The notes under the pieces: model-generated
Database searches by the model: none
What the model was told of the DNA's origin: nothing
The model's input: only the letters and a program-made list of their open reading frames with translations
Assembly (NCBI GenBank): GCA_023664325.1
Contig: JAMPFS010000078.1
Coordinates: 1-10,186 of the forward strand
From: Clostridium sp.
GTDB taxonomy: Bacteria; Bacillota; Clostridia; Lachnospirales; Lachnospiraceae
DNA: 10,186 bases
Reading direction: 5' to 3'
Translations under genes and position numbers: made by a program
Shown: positions 1 to 6,856 of the stretch, one piece after another
Position numbering within the stretch: the stretch's first letter is position 1
Layout of the letters: every line of letters begins with the position of its first letter

Positions 1-3
1 TGA

Positions 4-225
4 AAGTTTCTTACGCTGCAAGCAGCGGGGAATGTACCCATATGTTATTCAAAAAAGGTATATGAAGCAGTGGCAAAAAGATGCACCGCCTATCACAAAA
101 CACAGGGTACAGAATTATCTAACTGTGTAAATTGTGACTGTACAAGCTGCTTAAACTGTGAGCACTTCGACCGGGATGAACATTGTGTATTAGATCTTTT
201 TGATGCGATTAAAAAAAATCTCTAG
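4..225 (+). CDS. Small cysteine-rich protein, C-terminal part (5' end uncertain, possibly frameshifted)
   Basis: The frame is open from codon 4 to the TAG at 223-225, just after an in-frame TGA at 1-3. The C-terminal half is clearly protein-like and cysteine-dense: NCVNCDCTSCLNCEHF, then DEHCVLDLFDAIKKNL. Seven cysteines in its last 48 residues suggest a metal-binding or zinc-ribbon-like small protein. No ATG start lies in this frame; GTG at 70 is the only ordinary alternative. The neighbouring frame is open from the left edge to a TGA at 63-65, and it would join this one if the A6 run at 51-56 were one base shorter. The intact gene may therefore start left of the window and be broken here. 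I do not recognise the family and assign no function. Confidence 0.5.
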   Translation, partial: KFLTLQAAGNVPICYSKKVYEAVAKRCTAYHKTQGTELSNCVNCDCTSCLNCEHFDRDEHCVLDLFDAIKKNL

Positions 226-246
226 GATCCACTTTCAGCACAGTTT

Positions 247-320
247 AAAGAACAAATGGGGCTGCCGCATTCTTACATCCGGCAGTTTCATTCCCTGCCT
301 TCTCAAAATGCAGCAGCCCC
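247..320 (-). terminator. Intrinsic terminator after the PrsA-like gene
   Basis: On the - strand a 14-bp stem, GGGGCTGCTGCATT with AATGCGGCAGCCCC (one G-U pair), is followed by a U-rich tail, ATTTGTTCTTT. The long loop holds a second small hairpin (GGCAG/CTGCC). The + strand side has no T-tract, so this works for the - strand gene ending at 331. It also separates that gene from the + strand ORF ending at 225. Confidence 0.65.
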
Positions 321-330
321 AAATAGCCAA

Positions 331-1365
331 TCACTGCAAAAAACCGGAAAAACGGATATCGTTCCACTCTTCCTTATTCCAGTATTCCGCCTCATCCCTG
401 GTATAAGTGTCTAACAGCTTTTGTACAATATCATTCTTCCCCTCTTCCACAGCGGCATTTTCTTCATAGACAGCAACCCGTTGCGCATGTTCGCTGTCAT
501 CCGCATCCAACAGCTTTATCACATAATATCCATAGTCAGATTCAATGACGCCACTGATTTCATTCACCTTTAATCCATCTACCGCCCTTTTATATGCCGC
601 CTCTAAATCCTCGTATTTTAAAGTATATTCGATACCCGTCACTGTTTTATCATATTTCTTCAACAGCTGTTCCATATCGTTCCCCTCCTGTGCAGATTGC
701 GCAAACTCCTCCGCCTGCTGCTTTTTTTGCGCTTTCTCGGTTCCGGACAGACTCTTGCCTTTTCCATCTTCACCCGACACAATGATTCCCTCGTCATCCA
801 GCTCCACGGTAGGGAAGATGACCTGGAACACCCGGATATAACGATCCTGATCCGCTTTGCTTCCCGCCTCCTCATCCTGACCGCTATCCTTTTTATTTCC
901 ATCTCCATCTGCTGTCAGCCATTCGAGATAATATTCGCCCAACGCTTTCTTTTCGTAGGCTTCCTCTATGTCCTCCCTCGTAAGATTCTTGATTTCAAGC
1001 CATTCCTTGCTATAGTTTTTGACGATGGCATCTGTTTTATCCTGAACCTCCGTCGCTGCTTCTTTTGACAGCTTTAAGCCTTCTTTTTTTGCCTCTGCAT
1101 ACAATAGCGTATTTTCAATTACAAAGTCTGCAAATTCTTCCTTGTAATAATCTTCGTATGTCTGTTTTCCCTCATATATTTCCTTAAGCTGCTCCGAATT
1201 CGTAATATTATGCTCCCTGCTGTAAACAATCCCCAGCGCTCTTACGTCTGTATCATAAAGCTTTTCCCCATTCAGAGAAAAAATCCATTTATTTTCTTTC
1301 CCACATCCCGATAAACCGAATACCAAAACGGTACACAACGCATACATCAAAATTTTTCTTTTCAT
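331..1365 (-). CDS. PrsA/SurA-like lipoprotein with parvulin (PpiC-type) peptidyl-prolyl isomerase domain
   Basis: A predicted membrane-anchored extracytoplasmic foldase of 344 residues. The N-terminus MKRKILMYALC is a signal peptide, with lipobox LSGC placing the lipidated cysteine at residue 21. A SurA_N-like helical part follows (about 30-150), then an acidic, low-complexity insert (DGDGNKKDSGQDEEAGSKAD). The parvulin-like segment begins at YIRVFQVIFPT and ends at ISGVIESDYGYYVIKLLDAD, the usual closing strand of a PpiC domain. The ORF can be extended seven codons to a TTG at 1386, but the ATG at 1365 follows AAAGGA and puts the signal peptide at the N-terminus, so I chose it. The gene starts just after the ilvC terminator and has its own terminator at 247-320; I see no clear promoter for it. 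Catalytic activity is uncertain because the parvulin core is divergent and interrupted. Confidence 0.82.
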   Translation of the reverse strand: MKRKILMYALCTVLVFGLSGCGKENKWIFSLNGEKLYDTDVRALGIVYSREHNITNSEQLKEIYEGKQTYEDYYKEEFADFVIENTLLYAEAKKEGLKLSKEAATEVQDKTDAIVKNYSKEWLEIKNLTREDIEEAYEKKALGEYYLEWLTADGDGNKKDSGQDEEAGSKADQDRYIRVFQVIFPTVELDDEGIIVSGEDGKGKSLSGTEKAQKKQQAEEFAQSAQEGNDMEQLLKKYDKTVTGIEYTLKYEDLEAAYKRAVDGLKVNEISGVIESDYGYYVIKLLDADDSEHAQRVAVYEENAAVEEGKNDIVQKLLDTYTRDEAEYWNKEEWNDIRFSGFLQ

Positions 1366-1405
1366 AACCTGACATCCTTTTTCCAATCATCATGCTGACT
1401 GTGAT

Positions 1406-1446
1406 AAAAAGGCACTGTCACATATTTCGTCCGATGCAACAGTGCC
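1406..1446 (-). terminator. Intrinsic terminator of the ilvN-ilvC operon
   Basis: On the - strand an 8-bp perfect stem, GGCACTGT/ACAGTGCC (1439-1446 with 1411-1418), has a 20-nt loop and is followed directly by TTTTT (1406-1410). It lies about 43 nt past the ilvC stop and about 40 nt before the start of the PrsA-like gene, so it ends the ilv transcript. Confidence 0.85.
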
Positions 1447-1488
1447 AACTTAAATTCACTCCTCTTTATACAACTTATAACCAGTTAA

Positions 1489-2511
1489 TTAATTATTGAT
1501 TAATTTATCCTCGCCATTCCAGCTATAAAGCTTACGGATCTCCTCACCCACAACCTCTGCCGGATGCTCTGCTGCAAGCTTTCTCATCGCCTTGAAATGT
1601 ACCTGGCGTCCTGCCGGTGACATATCCAGCAGGAACTCTTTTGCAAATGAACCATCCTGGATATCTGAAAGGATTTTCTTCATAGCCTTCTTGGTATCTT
1701 CGGTGATAATCTTCGGCCCTGTAATATAATCACCATACTCAGCCGTGTTAGAGATCGAATATCTCATCCCTGCAAAACCTGACTGATAAATCAAATCCAC
1801 AATCAGCTTCATCTCATGGATACACTCAAAATAAGCATTACGCGGATCATAGCCAGCCTCAACCAATGTCTCAAAACCAGCCTGCATCAATGCGCAGACG
1901 CCACCGCAAAGAACTGCCTGCTCACCGAAGAGGTCTGTCTCTGTCTCTGTCCGGAACGTTGTCTCTAAGACACCTGCTCTCGCGCCGCCAATTGCCAAAG
2001 CATATGCCAAAGCGATTTCGGTTGCCTTGCCGGTTGCATCCTGCTCAACAGCGATCAGACAAGGAACACCCTTACCTGCCTGGTACTCGGAACGCACGGT
2101 GTGTCCCGGCCCCTTTGGCGCAATCATGGTAACATCAACATCTGCCGGAGGTACGATACATCCGAAATGAATGTTAAAACCATGTGCAAACATCAGCATG
2201 TTGCCAGCCTCTAAGTTTGGCTCAATCTCATTCTTGTAAAGATCTGCCTGCTTTTCATCATTAATGAGAATCATAATGATATCTGCCTGCTTTGCAGCCT
2301 CGGCTGCTGTATACACCTTAAAACCTTGCGCCTCAGCCTTTGCCCAGGACTTGCTGCCCTCATATAAGCCAATGATTACATTACAACCTGACTCCTTTGC
2401 ATTTAATGCATGGGCATGTCCCTGGCTTCCATAACCAATCACTGCAATTGTTTTGCCATCTAATGCTGATAGGTTACAGTCTTCCTGATAATAAATCTTT
2501 GCTTCTGACAT
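1489..2511 (-). CDS. ilvC: Ketol-acid reductoisomerase, class I
   Basis: Converts acetolactate to dihydroxyisovalerate, and acetohydroxybutyrate to its isoleucine-pathway product, using Mg2+ and NAD(P)H in the cytoplasm. The 340-residue length is that of class I (short) enzymes. The Rossmann motif GYGSQGHAHALN is at 26-37. Catalytic and metal residues are visible: H110 in FAHGFNIHF, D193 and E197 in ETDLFGEQAVLCGG, E229 and E233 in FECIHEMKLIVD, and S254 in RYSISNTAEYGDY. The signature APKGPGHTVR starts at 131. The cofactor loop reads GLYEGSKSW (48-56), with Tyr-Glu where the common form has Arg. The start is set by an AGGAGG 9 nt before ATG. It follows ilvN with a 66-nt gap and shares its promoter. 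Confidence 0.98.
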   Translation of the reverse strand: MSEAKIYYQEDCNLSALDGKTIAVIGYGSQGHAHALNAKESGCNVIIGLYEGSKSWAKAEAQGFKVYTAAEAAKQADIIMILINDEKQADLYKNEIEPNLEAGNMLMFAHGFNIHFGCIVPPADVDVTMIAPKGPGHTVRSEYQAGKGVPCLIAVEQDATGKATEIALAYALAIGGARAGVLETTFRTETETDLFGEQAVLCGGVCALMQAGFETLVEAGYDPRNAYFECIHEMKLIVDLIYQSGFAGMRYSISNTAEYGDYITGPKIITEDTKKAMKKILSDIQDGSFAKEFLLDMSPAGRQVHFKAMRKLAAEHPAEVVGEEIRKLYSWNGEDKLINN

Positions 2512-2577
2512 TATTATATCCTCCTAAAAATATATTATTATGATTTCACCTGTTTAAAACACGAAACCAAAAAATGC

Positions 2578-3069
2578 TTATTTTACACCGCCTCTTGTAA
2601 GTCCGGTCAGACCGGTTCTTACAATGGACTCAATCTCAAAACCGTCCAATAAGCCAATAAATGCCTCAATCTTATTGGCATTGCCGGTAAGCTCAATCAT
2701 GAGAGACTCGACGGATACATCCACAATCTTGGCACGGAACACATCCGTAATCGCAATAATCTGCTGTTTTTCTTCCCGGTTTGTCTTAACCTTGACTAAA
2801 ACCAGTTCACGGCAGACAGACTCGCCATCCTTAAGCTCCGTAATATTTACAACATCTTCTAATTTATTCAACTGCTTTGCAATCTGGGCAAGGGTTAAAT
2901 CGTCACCGCTGACAGCTACCGTCATACGGGAATACTTTGGATTCTCTGTTACGCCAACAGACAAACTGTCAATATTATAACCACGTCTGCTGAACAATCC
3001 TGCCACCCGGCTCAACACACCTGATGTGTTATCAACCAACAGGGATAATACCATTTTTCTCAATCTCAT
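2578..3069 (-). CDS. ilvN: Acetolactate synthase small (regulatory) subunit
   Basis: Regulatory subunit that activates the ThDP-dependent catalytic subunit and gives valine feedback control at the first step of branched-chain amino acid synthesis. An N-terminal ACT domain (roughly residues 5-80) carries the family signature VDNTSGVLSRVAGLFSRRGY, followed by NIDSLSVG. The C-terminal ALS_ss_C domain covers about 85-160. Length (163 residues from this start) is normal. The ATG at 3069 is preceded by AAAGG at 5 nt; a GTG two codons upstream (3075) is possible but overlaps the ribosome binding site. It is the first gene of the ilvN-ilvC unit. No catalytic-subunit gene (ilvB) is adjacent on either side, so that subunit must be encoded elsewhere. 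Some genomes call this gene ilvH. Confidence 0.96.
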   Translation of the reverse strand: MRLRKMVLSLLVDNTSGVLSRVAGLFSRRGYNIDSLSVGVTENPKYSRMTVAVSGDDLTLAQIAKQLNKLEDVVNITELKDGESVCRELVLVKVKTNREEKQQIIAITDVFRAKIVDVSVESLMIELTGNANKIEAFIGLLDGFEIESIVRTGLTGLTRGGVK

Positions 3070-3121
3070 TACCACCTTTCAAAGTAAAAGCGCGTCATCT
3101 CTGCGAATCCCCACATTTACA

Positions 3122-3148
3122 CAACTATTGACATTTTAGCAACTATTG
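3122..3148 (-). promoter_or_regulatory. Candidate operator: paired 9-bp direct repeats around the ilvN -10 box
   Basis: The sequence CAATAGTTG (- strand) occurs at 3140-3148 inside the promoter spacer and again at 3122-3130 over the transcription start, 18 bp apart. Together they bracket the -10 box. TTGACAT and ATGTCAA also form an inverted repeat across the core promoter. Occupancy would block RNA polymerase, so a repressor site is the natural inference. The regulator is unknown, and no CodY-like AATTTTCNGAAAATT box is seen. Confidence 0.4.
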
Positions 3149-3161
3149 CGATACATGTCAA
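3133..3161 (-). promoter_or_regulatory. Sigma-A type promoter for ilvN-ilvC
   Basis: On the - strand a perfect -35 TTGACA (3156-3161) and a -10 TAAAAT (3133-3138) are separated by exactly 17 nt. The expected start near 3126 leaves a leader of only about 57 nt before ilvN, too short for a T-box. Confidence 0.85.
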
Positions 3162-3224
3162 TTGTTAAATTCACGAGAATTGCGACATTCCGGCATCCGG
3201 CTTGCCCTGTCATTTTTTGCTTTC

Positions 3225-5684
3225 CTATTCGGAAAGAAGCCGCTCCACTAATCTGCATGCCTCCGCTGCATCCCTGGAATACCCATCTGCACCGATTTCA
3301 TCTGCAAAGCTCTGGGTAATAACCGCGCCGCCAATCATAATCTTTGCCTTTACGTTCTTCTGCTTAGCATATTCCACCACATCTTTCATGCGCATCATAG
3401 TAGTAGTCATCAAGGCAGAGAGACCGATAATACTGGCATTTTCCTTCAGCGCTGTCTCTATGATAACCTCCTTTGGCACATCTTTTCCCAGGTCGATGAC
3501 GCGATAACCATAATTTTTCAGCATAAGCACCACTAAATTCTTGCCAATATCGTGAATATCTCCCTCCACCGTTGCCACCACAATCGTCGCCGCTGTCTCT
3601 TCCCCATCTTTTTTCGGCAGCAACGGCTCCACATATGAAATAGCAGTTTCCATTGCCTCTGCCGAAGCGATAAGCTGTGGCAGGAAATATTTCTTCTGGT
3701 CAAACAACACACCGACCTCATTAATGGCAGGTATCAAATGTTCCTCAATCACTGACTGCGGTTCGTTCCCCGCCTTCAGAAATTCTTTCACATCCTCCAC
3801 CATAGTCCGCTTATTGCCTTTTAAAACATTTTCAAACAGTTTGGAATGTGATGCGCTGTCAACAGCGCCCGCATTTCCACTGCCATCCGGCTGTCCTTTC
3901 GTCCTTTCGCCATTTTGCGCATTCCCCGCAGTCAGTGAAAGGGGGGTTACATTTTCGATATAGCGCACATCCGCTCCCTCTTTATTCATCAAAAGATCCG
4001 ATGCAAAGGCGGCATTCATCAATAAGCCCTGTGACGGATTAGCGATTGCCATCGTCAGTCCATTGGCGATCGCTATCGTCAAGAAGGCTGTATTTACAAA
4101 GCTGCGTTCCGGCAAGCCGAAAGAAATGTTACTAAGACCGCAAATCGTTGCCAGCTCCAGCTCATTCTTGCAGTAACGGATCGTCTCAAGCGTTTCCAGT
4201 GCGGCAGACTGATTTGCGCCCACGGTTGCCACCAGACCATCCACAATAATATCTTCCTTTGTAAAGCCAAGCCGCACCGCCTCATCATAGATAGCATGGA
4301 TAATTTTCTTTTTCTCCTCAAGGTTTTTCGGAAGCCCTTCATCCGAGAGCGGCAGCAGAATAAACATCGCTCCATATTTTTTCGCAATCGGCAGCAATTT
4401 TTCAAACTTTTCCTTCTCTAACGAAATGGAATTAATAAGCGCGCGTCCCGGATAAATCCGCAGGGCATGTTCAATCACTTCCACATAGGAGGAATCAATA
4501 CAGAGAGGAAGGTTACTCACAGAAGTCACTTCATAAACCGCCTTCTGCATCATCTCATCCTCATCAATGCCATTTGTTCCCATATTGATATCAAGGACTG
4601 CTGCGCCTTTTTCCTCCTGTTCCTCCGCAAACCTGACAACCATATCCAGCCTGCCCTCCCGCAGCTCTTCCTGTAACTTTTTTTTGCCGGTTGGATTAAT
4701 TCTCTCTCCCACCACTAAAAACCTGCCATTGATGTCAATTTCCAGCATTTGCCGCTCCGATGCAAGCAGCCGCTTCTTCTCCTCGGAAATCTCCGGAACC
4801 TCCATTAACCGCACAGTCTGGGCAAGCGCCGTGATATGGGCAGGGGTGGTTCCACAGCACCCGCCTATGATTCCCGCACCAGCCTGCACCAGGCTTCTGC
4901 CGTGCAAAGCAAACTCCTCCGGCGTCATGGCATATACAGTCTCTCCGTCTATCAGCTCCGGCATGCCTGCATTCGGTTTTGCCAGAACCGGAACATTTGC
5001 ATACTGTTTCATCTGCTCGACAAGGGGAATCATTTCTGCCGGGCCGGTAGAGCAGTTAATTCCAATCACATCTGCGCCAAGACTTTGCAGCACCACAACT
5101 GCTGTCCTGGGATCTGTTCCGTAAAGCGTTCTTCCATCCTCATTGTAGGTCATACTGATAATGACCGGCAGTTCACAGGTCTCCTTCGCTGCAATCAGCG
5201 CTGCCCTTGCCTCCGCAAGACTCATCATCGTTTCCACTACCAGCAGATCCACCCCTGCATCTGCCAAAATGCGAATCTGTTCCTTATAGACATCTATCAA
5301 TTCTTCTAATGTAAGTTTGCCGATTGGATAAAGCTGTCTTCCCGTCATGGTGAGATTACCCGCAACATAGGCACGGTATCCGGTCTTTGCCACCGCTTCT
5401 TTGGAAAGCGCCACCAACTGCCGGTTCATCCCGGCAAGCTGTTCCTCTAAGCCATACTCCTCAAGCTTAATCCGGTTGCATGTAAAAGTCGGTGCATAAA
5501 TAATATTGCTTCCCGCATTGATATAGGCAGTCTGCAATTTCACTAAAACCTCCGGATGCTCCAAAATCCACTGTTCAGGGCATACTCCGGTAGGCATGCC
5601 GGCACATTGCAGATTACTTCCGGTTGCTCCATCCAATACCAATATTTTCTGTTTTACAAGAGTTCTAAATTGTTCTTTTGTCAT
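3225..5684 (-). CDS. metH: Cobalamin-dependent methionine synthase (three-module form)
   Basis: Transfers a methyl group from methyltetrahydrofolate through cobalamin to homocysteine, making methionine in the cytoplasm. Modules in order: homocysteine S-methyltransferase (about 1-300) with zinc ligands C211 in GINCSTGP and C276/C277 in GGCCGTTPAHI; pterin-binding domain (about 315-575) starting GERINPTGKKK, with DINMGTNG and ICGLSNISFGLPERS; a Gly/Ser-rich linker (about 587-614); the B12 cap (about 615-695); and the B12 domain with GDIHDIGKN, where H711 is the lower cobalt ligand, plus IMIGGAV. At 819 residues it lacks the C-terminal reactivation (AdoMet-binding) domain of the roughly 1,220-residue E. 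coli enzyme, a common state in Clostridia. The ATG overlaps the dtd stop (ATGA), with GAGG upstream, so translation is probably coupled. No B12 or SAM riboswitch is seen ahead of the pair. Confidence 0.96.
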   Translation of the reverse strand: MTKEQFRTLVKQKILVLDGATGSNLQCAGMPTGVCPEQWILEHPEVLVKLQTAYINAGSNIIYAPTFTCNRIKLEEYGLEEQLAGMNRQLVALSKEAVAKTGYRAYVAGNLTMTGRQLYPIGKLTLEELIDVYKEQIRILADAGVDLLVVETMMSLAEARAALIAAKETCELPVIISMTYNEDGRTLYGTDPRTAVVVLQSLGADVIGINCSTGPAEMIPLVEQMKQYANVPVLAKPNAGMPELIDGETVYAMTPEEFALHGRSLVQAGAGIIGGCCGTTPAHITALAQTVRLMEVPEISEEKKRLLASERQMLEIDINGRFLVVGERINPTGKKKLQEELREGRLDMVVRFAEEQEEKGAAVLDINMGTNGIDEDEMMQKAVYEVTSVSNLPLCIDSSYVEVIEHALRIYPGRALINSISLEKEKFEKLLPIAKKYGAMFILLPLSDEGLPKNLEEKKKIIHAIYDEAVRLGFTKEDIIVDGLVATVGANQSAALETLETIRYCKNELELATICGLSNISFGLPERSFVNTAFLTIAIANGLTMAIANPSQGLLMNAAFASDLLMNKEGADVRYIENVTPLSLTAGNAQNGERTKGQPDGSGNAGAVDSASHSKLFENVLKGNKRTMVEDVKEFLKAGNEPQSVIEEHLIPAINEVGVLFDQKKYFLPQLIASAEAMETAISYVEPLLPKKDGEETAATIVVATVEGDIHDIGKNLVVLMLKNYGYRVIDLGKDVPKEVIIETALKENASIIGLSALMTTTMMRMKDVVEYAKQKNVKAKIMIGGAVITQSFADEIGADGYSRDAAEACRLVERLLSE

Positions 5685-6130
5685 GCCAATTCCTCACTAT
5701 CCAACAAGATTGTAAACGGACCATCATTTAAAAGTTCCACCTTCATATCTGCCCCAAAGCTTCCGGTCTCTACCTTCTCCACCTGCTCCCTGCATCTTTT
5801 CACAATATAATCATACATTTCACTCGCCATATCCGGTTTTCCTGCCCTTATGAATGAGGGACGATTGCCTTTTTTGCAGTCGGCGTACAACGTAAACTGG
5901 GATACCAGTAAAAGTTCTCCGTTCACATCTGCAAGGCTGATATTTGTCTTGCCATTTTCATCTTCAAAGATCCGCAGTCCCAACATCTTTCGTATCATTT
6001 TATCTGCAATCTCTTTCGTGTCGGAATCTGCTATGCCAATCAGCACCAGATAACCCCTGTCAATTTTTCCCTCAATCTTTTCTTCTATTGTCACGCTTGC
6101 ATGGGTGACTCGCTGTATTACAAACCGCAT
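5681..6130 (-). CDS. dtd: D-aminoacyl-tRNA deacylase
   Basis: Hydrolyses D-amino acids (and mischarged glycine) from tRNA, a cytoplasmic translation quality-control step. The 149-residue length matches the DTD1 family. The start MRFVIQRVTHASV is typical. Both active-site motifs are present: SQFTLYAD at 77-84, followed by KKGNRPSF, and NDGPFT at 135-140 with the Gly-Pro pair that reads the D-stereocentre. The usual form of the second motif is NxGPVT; Phe replaces Val here. The start is supported by AAAGGTGAG, 6 nt before ATG. The stop overlaps metH by 4 nt. The 204-bp inverted repeat at 6163-6366 sits 32 nt upstream, so any transcript arriving from the Dabb gene must pass through a large hairpin. 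Confidence 0.96.
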   Translation of the reverse strand: MRFVIQRVTHASVTIEEKIEGKIDRGYLVLIGIADSDTKEIADKMIRKMLGLRIFEDENGKTNISLADVNGELLLVSQFTLYADCKKGNRPSFIRAGKPDMASEMYDYIVKRCREQVEKVETGSFGADMKVELLNDGPFTILLDSEELA

Positions 6131-6162
6131 ATCTTCTCACCTTTCAACATATATCCGCTATT

Positions 6163-6366
6163 GGTAATTGCGAAACTCTCGGTTTCCAAAACTTAGTTGT
6201 GCAAAACAGATAATATCATAAACAAGGTGCTTTGGAGCCGCCAGTGTTTAGCGAGGTTTTTTCGAGCTTAGCACTGTTGCGAGCGACAAGCAGCGCAAGC
6301 GTACCTGTGTTGATATTGTCTGTTTTGTACAACGGAAGTTTGCAAAAACAAACTTTCGCAATTACC
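6163..6366. repeat. 204-bp long-inverted-repeat (MITE-like) intergenic element
   Basis: The ends are a perfect 13-bp inverted repeat: GGTAATTGCGAAA (6163-6175) and TTTCGCAATTACC (6354-6366). Similarity between the arms continues inward for about 55 nt; both arms contain GTTGTnCAAAACAGA followed by nAATATCA. The core holds two small hairpins: CAGTGTTTAGC/GCTTAGCACTG (6242-6252 with 6266-6276) and TTGCG/CGCAA (6277-6281 with 6294-6298). There is no ORF. It fills almost the whole gap between the Dabb gene and dtd. No convincing target-site duplication is visible. Whether it was mobilised by a transposase is inference. Confidence 0.8.
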
Positions 6367-6372
6367 TATATA

Positions 6373-6675
6373 TTATACTTCATAATCTATACACATACGA
6401 ACCTCTGTGTATGGGCGCACATAGGTATTTGCCACTGCCACATGCTCCGGATGCGTCTGATAACCCTTTAACGCTTCTTCATTTTCTAATACACTGTCGA
6501 GCATCAAATCTGCATTGGAGGAAGCAAGCGGTGCGATAATGACGGACACACTGTTAAGTCCCGGCACCCTGCCCACAAGCCCTTCCAAATTCTCCTTAAT
6601 CTCCTTCATCACTTTCGACTTGTCCTCTCCCGAAAGCTCCTCTTTTAATTTCCACAGAATTACATGACGTACCAT
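6373..6675 (-). CDS. Dabb-family (stress-responsive alpha/beta barrel) small protein
   Basis: A 100-residue cytoplasmic protein with the Dabb fold (ferredoxin-like dimeric barrel). The start MVRHVILWKLKEE is the family's first strand, and TYVRPYTEVRMCIDYEV the last. In between, VPGLNSVSVIIAPLASSNADL and the HPEHVAVAN segment fit the usual pattern. Family members include plant stress proteins and a few enzymes, but bacterial ones of this size mostly have no proven reaction, so no substrate is assigned. The ATG follows GAGAGGAG at 6 nt. The gene is separated from dtd by the 204-bp repeat and preceded by the 47-bp repeat. No convincing promoter was found: a TTGACA at 6769-6774 (- strand) has no -10 partner. 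Confidence 0.9.
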   Translation of the reverse strand: MVRHVILWKLKEELSGEDKSKVMKEIKENLEGLVGRVPGLNSVSVIIAPLASSNADLMLDSVLENEEALKGYQTHPEHVAVANTYVRPYTEVRMCIDYEV

Positions 6676-6705
6676 TTTTATCTCCTCTCAAATTTTATAA
6701 CCTTA

Positions 6706-6752
6706 GGCGATTGCGAAACTCCATTTTCGCAACTGTCCGTTGTGCAATTACC
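6706..6752. repeat. 47-bp minimal relative of the 204-bp inverted-repeat element
   Basis: The ends GGCGATTGC (6706-6714) and GCAATTACC (6744-6752) form a 9-bp inverted repeat with two mismatches and match the ends of the large element. The interior carries GCGAAACTC and TCCGTTGTGCAA, which align with the outer arms of that element. Inside it, TTGCGAAA/TTTCGCAA forms an 8-bp hairpin. It looks like one arm joined to a terminal end, as in an internally deleted copy. It lies 31 bp upstream of the Dabb start codon. Confidence 0.6.
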
Positions 6753-6841
6753 TGCTTATAAATCCATTTGTCAACTTATAAATTCTACCACGGACACCTA
6801 CTGAATTACAAGTAGTGCCACTATATTTTATAAAAATTTTA

Positions 6842-6850
6842 TGATATAAT
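6842..6850 (+). promoter_or_regulatory. Extended -10 promoter candidate for ylmH
   Basis: TGATATAAT is a perfect extended -10 (TGn plus TATAAT) in an AT-rich stretch with no good -35. Transcription from about 6857 would give a leader of about 270 nt before ylmH. Confidence 0.55.
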
Positions 6851-6856
6851 ATGAAC

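Noticed and set aside
545..1068. Several + strand frames opposite the PrsA-like gene, and similar frames opposite metH and ilvC
   Set aside because: They lack ribosome binding sites and lie antisense to genes with unmistakable family motifs.
3069..3224. A T-box or other amino acid leader ahead of ilvN
   Set aside because: The promoter leaves only about 57 nt of leader, with no T-box motif, no terminator/antiterminator pair and no leader peptide rich in Leu, Val or Ile codons.
6131..6366. A SAM or cobalamin riboswitch ahead of dtd-metH
   Set aside because: The gap is occupied by the inverted repeat element; no SAM-box or B12-box sequences are recognisable.
6746..6774. TTGACA on the - strand (6769-6774) as the Dabb gene promoter
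   Set aside because: At 17-18 nt spacing the -10 position reads GTAATT/TAATTG, inside the 47-bp repeat end, which is a poor match. Removing the repeat does not restore a proper spacing to the downstream TATAAA either.
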